DNA from: Colius striatus
Taxonomy: Eukaryota; Chordata; Aves; Coliiformes; Coliidae
Direction of reading: 5' to 3'
Assembly: GCF_028858725.1 (NCBI RefSeq)
Contig: NC_084790.1
Coordinates: 88,068,996-88,132,995, forward strand
DNA: 64,000 nucleotides
The notes below the pieces were generated by a model, which saw only the letters and a program-made list of their open reading frames with translations, had not been told where the DNA came from and searched no databases. Position numbers and translations under genes: made by a program. This document shows, piece by piece, positions 58,322 through 64,000 of this stretch (its first letter is position 1; every line of letters begins with the position of its first letter).

Positions 58322-58441
58322 CTCCCTTCCCTTCCCTTCCCTTCCCTTCCCTTCCCTTCCCTTCCCTTCCCTTCCCTTCCCTTCCCTTCCCTTCCCTTCC
58401 CTTCCCTTCCCTTCCCTTCCCTTCCCTTCCCTTCCCTTCCC
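58322..58441. repeat. (TTCCC)n array, about 24 perfect copies
   Basis: An uninterrupted pentamer array of about 120 bp. The opposite strand is (GGGAA)n, a polypurine tract with three-G runs every 5 bp, suited to G-quadruplex or triplex formation. It sits at the left shoulder of the ONECUT2 CpG island. Confidence 0.98.
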
Positions 58442-58589
58442 TCTCAGCCCCGCTCCACACCTCCCCCGGGACCCCCGCAGGCTGTGGGATGGGGCGCAGG
58501 GTCTCGGCAGCCCCCACCGGGGCCGGCACGGGGGGCTGGCAGCTCGCAGCTCCGCAGCCACACTCCGCAGGGGTCCGGCAAGGGCAAAC

Positions 58590-59662
58590 ACTGAGCAGTA
58601 CACGGCCGCCCGCGGACAGCTCCGGGCTGTGGCTCGGCCGCCCGGGAGCAGAGATGCGCTGCCGCTGCCCTTCAGCCGCGACACGGGCGTTTCTCGGGGG
58701 GACGTGTCTGTCCGCGTGTGGGCGCATCACGGAGGGCACCACTCCAGCCGTGAGCCTGCCGTGGACGGACAGGCTTCTTTTGTGCCCGTACGCACCAGTC
58801 CCGCCGTCCGCCCGCGGCACACGCTCCCCGCGCCACGCGTGCCGTGCCGCCGGCACCGCCGCTCAGCGCAACCGGCTGCGTGACGCCGGGCCGGCCGTGC
58901 CCAGCGGGACCCCGGCGCTGCGCTCCCCGCGCCCCCCCGCGCCCCGACAGCGCTCCGAGGGGCCGTGCGTGCGGGTCCCGCCCGGCGGGTCGCGGCTCCC
59001 GCACAAAGGCGGCACCTGCGCGGCCGGACCGCGGAGCGCACCGCGGGCACCGACGGGGGCGGCCGAGCCGGGAGCAGCCGCTGCGCCCCGCCCGGAGAGC
59101 CGCGGGCCGAGCCGGGCCGGGCCGTGCCCGCCGAGGCTGAGGCGACCTGCGGGCGGTCACGGGGCGCCGCCTGCTCCCGGGAGCCGCCGCGGACGGGCTC
59201 CGAGCCCGCCCCCGCCCCGCGCCGCCCCCCCGCGCCTACAAAGGGCCGCCGGCTCCTTTAAGGGCGCGCCCGCCCCCCGCGCGCCGCCCCGCCCCGCCCG
59301 GCGCCGCGCCGCCATTGGCCGCCCGCGCCCCGCCCCGCGCCGCCATTGGCGGAGCCGGCGCCGCGCCCCGCCCCCGCGCCGGGCCCGCGCTGCCGCGCCG
59401 CCCGGCAGTGGCGCAGGCCCGGCCCCGCGGGCGCGGCCAGGCGGGGCGCGCGGCGCGCCCTGGACAGCTCCCGCCGCCCGCAGACGGCGGCGGCGGCGGC
59501 GCGGGGAGGACATGGCGCGGGGCCGGCGCGGGCCCGGCTGAGCCGCCGCTGCCCGCCGCGCCGCGCCGCGCCGCCGGAGCGGGAGCGGGAGCGGGGGCGG
59601 GCGGCCTCGGGGCCCCGGCGCGGCCGCCGCCCCCCCCCCCCCGCACCCTCCTCCATGAGTGA
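58590..59662 (+). promoter_or_regulatory. ONECUT2: ONECUT2 CpG island promoter and 5' UTR
   Basis: About 1 kb of very CpG-dense sequence immediately upstream of the ONECUT2 coding exon; the island continues to about 61800. It contains several GC boxes (CCCCGCCC at 59287-59340), two inverted CCAAT boxes, and TATA-like AT interruptions (CTACAAAGG near 59236, CTCCTTTAAGG near 59253). A run of 13 C at 59630-59642 lies just before the start. The transcription start is not determinable from sequence. Confidence 0.7.
59314..59349 (-). promoter_or_regulatory. ONECUT2: Pair of inverted CCAAT boxes
   Basis: ATTGG occurs at 59314-59318 and 59345-59349, both within the identical context GCGCCGCCATTGGC, spaced 31 bp apart (about three helical turns). 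Paired CCAAT boxes at helical spacing are typical NF-Y sites in CpG promoters. NF-Y binding is inference. Confidence 0.55.
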
Positions 59663-59666
59663 ATGA
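59655..59666 (+). promoter_or_regulatory. ONECUT2: Upstream ORF overlapping the ONECUT2 start
   Basis: ATGAGTGAATGA encodes Met-Ser-Glu-stop. Its stop TGA (59664-59666) overlaps the ATG at 59663-59665 in the arrangement ATGA. Both ATGs have a T at -3 and are weak. This could reduce or regulate initiation at 59663 and favour the ATG at 59720. Confidence 0.5.
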
Positions 59667-60803
59667 GGAGCGGCCGCGGCGGCCGTCGATGCCTCGCCGG
59701 GGAGCCGGGTGCCTGCGCCATGAACCCCGAGATGGCGATGGAGCCGCTGGGCAGCCTGCACGGGGCGGCCGGCCATGAGCCGGAGCTGATGGGCAGCCCC
59801 AGCCCCCACCACGGCGGCCGCAGCGCCGGGCCGCTCCGGGTGGCCCCCCCACCGCCGCCGCCGCCGCCGCCGCACCAGGAGCTGGCCCCCGCCGCCGCCC
59901 GGCCGGCCATGGTGTCCAGCATGGCCTCGCTGCTGGACGGCGCCGCCGAGTACCGCCCCGAGCTCTCCATCCCGCTGCACCACGCCATGAGCATGCCCTG
60001 CGAGTCCTCGCCGCCCGGCATGGGCATGAGCAGCACCTACACCACCCTGACGCCACTCCAGCCCCTGCCGCCCATCTCCACCGTCTCCGACAAGTTCCAC
60101 CACCCGCACGCCCACCCGCACGCCCACCACCACCACCACCAGCGCCTCTCGGGCAACGTCAGCGGCAGCTTCGCCCTCATGCGGGACGAGCGCGGGCTGC
60201 CCGCCGTCAACAACCTCTACGGGCCCTACAAAGAGATGCCCGGCATGGGGCAGAGCCTCTCGCCGCTGGGCAACGGGCTGGGTCCCCTCCACAACGCCCA
60301 GCAGGGTCTCCACGGCTACGGGCCGCCGGGCCACGACAAGATGCTCAGCCCCAACTTCGACGCCCACGCGGCCATGCTGGCGCGGGGGGACCAGCACCTC
60401 TCGCGGGGTCTGGGGACGCCCCCCGCCATGATGCCCCACCTGAACGGCATCCACCACCCCCCGCACCCGGGCCCCCCGCCGCCCCACGGGCCCGCGCTGC
60501 CCGCCGCCCGCGACCGGCCGCCCTCCTCCTCCTCCGGCGCGCAGGTGAGCGGCTCGGGGCAGCTGGAGGAGATCAACACCAAAGAAGTGGCACAAAGGAT
60601 CACGGCGGAGCTGAAGCGCTACAGCATCCCGCAGGCCATCTTCGCCCAGCGGGTGCTGTGCCGCTCTCAGGGGACCCTCTCGGACTTGCTGCGGAACCCT
60701 AAGCCTTGGAGTAAACTCAAGTCCGGCAGGGAGACCTTCCGGAGGATGTGGAAGTGGCTGCAGGAGCCGGAGTTCCAGAGGATGTCGGCCCTGCGGTTGG
60801 CAG
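59663..60803 (+). CDS. ONECUT2: ONECUT2 exon 1 (partial gene: N-terminus and CUT domain)
   Basis: This exon encodes the first 380 residues of a ONECUT transcription factor. Recognisable segments in order are AMNPEMAMEPLGSLHG, a proline run (about residues 54-62), LSIPLHHAMSM, TTLTPLQPLPPISTVSDKF, a His-rich stretch, LSGNVSGSFALMRDERGLP, HDKMLSPNFDAH, and the CUT domain (about residues 300-380, QLEEINTKEVAQRITAELK to FQRMSALRLA). The donor CAG|GTAGGT at 60804 lies where human ONECUT2 ends its first exon. The homeodomain exon is not in the window. The start is ambiguous: ATG 59663 precedes ATG 59720 by 19 codons, exactly the spacing in human ONECUT2, and shares RCL and CAM with it, but its Kozak context is poor and the intervening residues differ; 59720 has a G at -3. 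ONECUT2 rather than ONECUT1 is supported by sequence details and by the adjacent ST8SIA3. The family acts in the nucleus in neurons, retina, liver and pancreas. Confidence 0.96.
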
Positions 60804-63800
60804 GTAGGTGCGTGCCGGAGCCCCGCGGCAGCCCTGCGGGGAGCGGCGCGTCCCGCCCGGAGCCGCGCGAAGCGCTTCCCGCGGGTACCGGCCCGGCTCG
60901 GCCGCCTCCCCTGTCCTGCTCTCGGCGGCCGGGCACGGGGCCGGGGGCTGGGGGCCAGCCCGTCCCCCTCCTCCCCGCCCGGCGCCGGCACCTGCGCAGC
61001 CTGGCCCGGGGCTGGGGGCTGGCGGAGGGCCGTTCTCTGCTGCCGGCGCCGGGCAGCTGCTGCCGGCAGGGTCGAAGCGGCTCTCCCGAGCCGGGTACCG
61101 AAGGGTGCCCTGCGTGCCCTGCCCCGCGCCGCCCCGCACTCTCAGCCGGCATCGCTCGAACCGCTCCCGGGCGCACCGCGAGAGGCCGAACGGCCGCGGG
61201 CTGGGGCCTGCAGCGAGGCCGGGCGGAGCGGCTGGGGGTGCGGGCGCAGCCCCGCGCAGCCCCGCGCAGCCCCGCGGCTCGGCCGCATTGTCCCGCGGAG
61301 GGCGCGCGGGCACCCCCTAGCGCGGGCGCGCGGCGCCGCAGCCCCCATTGTTCTGCGGGGGCCGCGGCGGAGGGGGGCGAGGGGAGGGGGGGGCAGAGAG
61401 CCGGGCCGCCGGCAGTGACCCCCGCATCGCCCCGCACCGGGGCTTTGGGGCAAGACCCCGCTGTAGTCTCGCCCCAGGCGGCGAGGAACGCGCCAGCGCC
61501 GAGGTCCGCGTCCGCAGCGCGGGGGAGGCGAAACAGCGTTCAGCACCGCTCGCTTCTCTGTCCGGCCCCAGGGCGAGCGGGACTTCGGGCAGGGCCTCCC
61601 TCCCGGCGTGGAGCGCAACCTGTCACGCGTGTTTCCCCCACACCCCCTCCGTGGAAATCGCTCGGGAAGCCCCGGTGCGCACTCGTCCCGCCGTGCCGCT
61701 CCTTTGGAGGCAGGGGGATGCACTTCCCCCGGCAGGACGGGGGGCGTGGAGGGTCCCTGGTGCGCGCCGAGCCGGGTGGGACGCGGCGGGGCAGGCGGAC
61801 GAGGAGCCATGAGTTTTTGATCGCCATAATCCTTGCCCTAACCAGAGATGCTGTGGGTTAAACAACCACCAGCCTGGGGTCTCCAAAAACACTCTCGAGG
61901 GGTGTTAGGGTTTCCTCGAGCTGGAGGAGACTTGGCGGGGTTGTGCTGTTGGGCTTGCCCGGCTCTGCTTCGGAGCCCTGCCTGGCCGGAACGGGAGAAG
62001 GAGGACTGGTGTCAGGGATCTTGATCTCCTTCTCGGCTGCTCCTCTCGTCCTTTCCAACACCCCCGCCCCGGGCATCCCGTCCCTCTGTGCCGAATGATG
62101 GTGCCGAGGTTTGTTTGCAACCGGAGCGTCAGAGGAACAGAAAGGGTCGGGGGTTTTCACCGGAGCACGCGGTGCTGTCGCCTTCTCAAACAAACGTGTA
62201 TCTAGAGGGAAATCGATGCAGATAATGTTTAGAAGATTAAAAGAGCATTAATGCTGGCAACAGGAGCATAAATGCGTGGATCCAGTTTTCATTGATCTGG
62301 AACCTGAGCCGGCTCGTTTCCAGTAACGCTGCTGGTGCTTTTCCTTCCCAGCACCGCTCTTGGGTGGGGGGATTCCCCATGGAACCCTACATGTAGGGCA
62401 GAAAATCAGTTATGCATACGTAATTCTGGATCTATGCTTTCCCCGTTCCCCCTGAATGCCTCTGCGTCCAGCAGTAGTTTGGAGAGGGCTTGGTGACCGA
62501 GTGGGCAGGGGTTCCCCGTGGAGTAGGAGCCAGAGCCGGAGCAGGAAAGACCTTTGCAAATTACCATTCCCTTCAGAAAATCGATATTTTATTTTTTTTC
62601 ATTACCACGTGTGAATATGCAGCCTCATTGCCTCGGTGCTTCCTTCTTCCCCTTTACTCACCTGCTTAAATCTCTCCGAGCTAGAGGAATAAACTGAGAG
62701 CATCCCAGATTTCTGAAAAATGGACAGTTTGCTCCGTGTTGCTGTTTTATTCCCCAAACGGAACAAAAGTCTGCTGACCTTGGAGGGAAATCCCCCTTCT
62801 CTGCATGGAAGCTGTACCTCTGGGGTGTCTTTATTATCCTTATTATACATATATATTATGGTATTCTATTATCTCATTATTTCCGTGCTTATTATCGCTT
62901 CTTAGCAGTCTTTAAAAGTCTTTAGAAGCCGGCAGCGGGTGCTCGGGGGTTTCCGCGCCGGAGGCAGCGCCGGTACGGGCTGCTCGGAGCGGGGCGGGCG
63001 GGGAGGTCTGCAGCTCGGGTGGAGCAGTGGGCAGCTCCCGATGTCAACGGGCAGTTCGGTTTTTTGGAGATTCCAAGGCAAAACGTAGTTCTGACGGGAC
63101 CGTGCGAGTGTCTTGCTGCGGTTGCAGATGAGGGAAGCGGCGAGTGCCCTCCCGGGGCCATCGGACTCCCTTCGGGGCAGACGGAGCAGTGATGGAGCTT
63201 TTGGGGACCTGTCCTGGGTTTCAGACAGACACTGCTCCCGTAAAAATGAAACGCAGGAGACTGCGCCACCCCCCTTACTCCGGTTCTCGGTCAGCCTTGA
63301 GGGCAGCATCACCCACGGGACTTCACCGAACAGTCCAGCATCCCCTGTCCCGCGTCCTGGCACCGGGGGAGCGGGGCAGCCGCAGGGCAGCGGAGGCTCC
63401 GGGGGGAGCCTGCCCGCCTCCGCCCGCGGGAACGTCTGGGTGAAGCCTTGACCCCTGGGTCGAGTCCCTAAATTTCTGCCGGGGTGATGATCTCCAAGCG
63501 ATCCCCGCGTTTGTCTACGCAGGGTTCAGCCGTGAGCGGGGTCATTAGACGCGGGGCCGCGTCCCGGGGCCGCCGGCGGGCCCCGGGCGTCGGAGCCTCA
63601 CCAGCAGCCCGGCTTCGGGACGCGGGGGAGGACAGACGGAGGTCACACGGCTCTATGCCGAGATCTGCGAGCCGTCGGGCCCGAGCGGGGCGTGACGGCC
63701 GCCGGGTTCAGGCCGCGGGTGGTCGCGCTGCGTGTCCCCGACCCGCGGAGCAGCCGCGGCACCTCGGCTTTGGGCGCCGGCGGTGCCGAGCGGAGGGTTT

Positions 63801-64000
63801 GCATGTACGGCCCCTTCGCGTGACCTCCTCAGAGTCACCGACCGCCGGGGCCGGCTCGGTGCCCCGGTGTCCGCGGGCAAGACAGCCCCTGCCCTACCCG
63901 TGCCGTGATGCTCTTTTCCGTGCCGATTAGCAAAACGCTCTCCCTGCGTGTTTACATTTCCCGAATGCTGAATCATGGTATCGATGATTAAACGTTTGGA
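60804..64000 (+). other. ONECUT2: Start of ONECUT2 intron 1
   Basis: The open frame continues past the donor into the intron because the CpG island is GC-rich. The residues beyond SALRLA (cysteine, arginine and proline-rich) do not match any ONECUT homeodomain linker. 60810-61800 and 62930-63900 are CpG-rich; between them 62180-62310 and 62550-62910 are AT-rich unique islands (ATTACCACGTG near 62602, TTATTATACATATATATTATG near 62837) that may be intronic enhancers. No acceptor leading to a homeobox exon was seen before 64000. Confidence 0.85.

Noticed and set aside
57642-58856. Minus-strand 404-codon frame
   Set aside because: It crosses a CR1 fragment and the TTCCC array (Arg-Glu-Gly-Lys repeats) and has no coherent protein signature.
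59157-60991. Minus-strand frames of 266 to 577 codons opposite ONECUT2 exon 1
   Set aside because: Antisense shadows of a CpG-rich coding exon; absence of stops is expected from the base composition.
60804-61861. Read-through of ONECUT2 exon 1 to give a 732-codon protein
   Set aside because: A consensus donor at 60804 sits at the known exon boundary after the CUT domain, and the downstream residues are GC-driven and unrelated to the ONECUT linker or homeodomain.
1-64000. CRISPR arrays, bacterial operons, tRNA or rRNA genes
   Set aside because: The tandem arrays lack the direct-repeat and unique-spacer pattern of CRISPR, the DNA is clearly vertebrate, and no cloverleaf or rRNA core was recognised.

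Overview
This window is nuclear DNA from a bird. The evidence is about nineteen 5'-truncated CR1 LINE fragments whose intact 3' ends carry the octamer ATTCTRTG, one endogenous-retrovirus LTR with the TGTCGTGGTTTG terminus seen in bird LTRs, GC-rich minisatellites, and two spliced vertebrate genes. I cannot name the species; the LTR type hints at a neoavian bird (inference).

Only two protein-coding genes can be supported, both on the + strand. ST8SIA3 is complete: four coding exons at 39182-39360, 41717-41839, 44395-44952 and 45481-45763, joined by canonical GT-AG introns into 380 codons. It encodes a Golgi alpha-2,8-sialyltransferase with all sialylmotifs and the catalytic HX4E pair. ONECUT2 is partial: exon 1 (59663 or 59720 to 60803) encodes the N-terminal region and the CUT domain, and the homeobox exon lies beyond the right edge. 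The order ST8SIA3 then ONECUT2, same orientation, matches human chromosome 18q21. From memory this block is Z-linked in chicken, so a Z location is likely but not shown by the sequence.

Layout: 1-38485 is intergenic, with CR1 fragments, the LTR (19275-20598), four large minisatellites (963-1663, 2766-3215, 28271-29215, 32625-33180) and several AT-rich islands that resemble conserved non-coding elements. 38486-38967 is a 13-bp CpG-bearing minisatellite just upstream of ST8SIA3. Intron 1 of ST8SIA3 is mostly tandem repeat: a CGGCA-type decamer array next to the exon 1 donor, then about 1.5 kb of TG-rich minisatellite ending about 70 bp before exon 2. A CR1 ends about 110 bp before exon 3. The likely long 3' UTR runs to a poly(A) signal at 51248. 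51342-58124 is again CR1-rich. A pure TTCCC array (58322-58441) marks the left edge of the ONECUT2 CpG island, which covers the promoter, exon 1 and the start of intron 1.

The two genes do not share a pathway. ST8SIA3 makes short alpha-2,8-sialic acid chains on glycans, mainly in brain. ONECUT2 is a CUT-homeodomain transcription factor of neurons, retina, liver and pancreas. I found no new protein system. The most interesting features are regulatory: a UG-repeat next to a frame-neutral exon of ST8SIA3, eight CACGTG E-boxes inside that repeat, a short upstream ORF whose stop overlaps an ONECUT2 start codon, and ONECUT-type motifs in the intergenic DNA.
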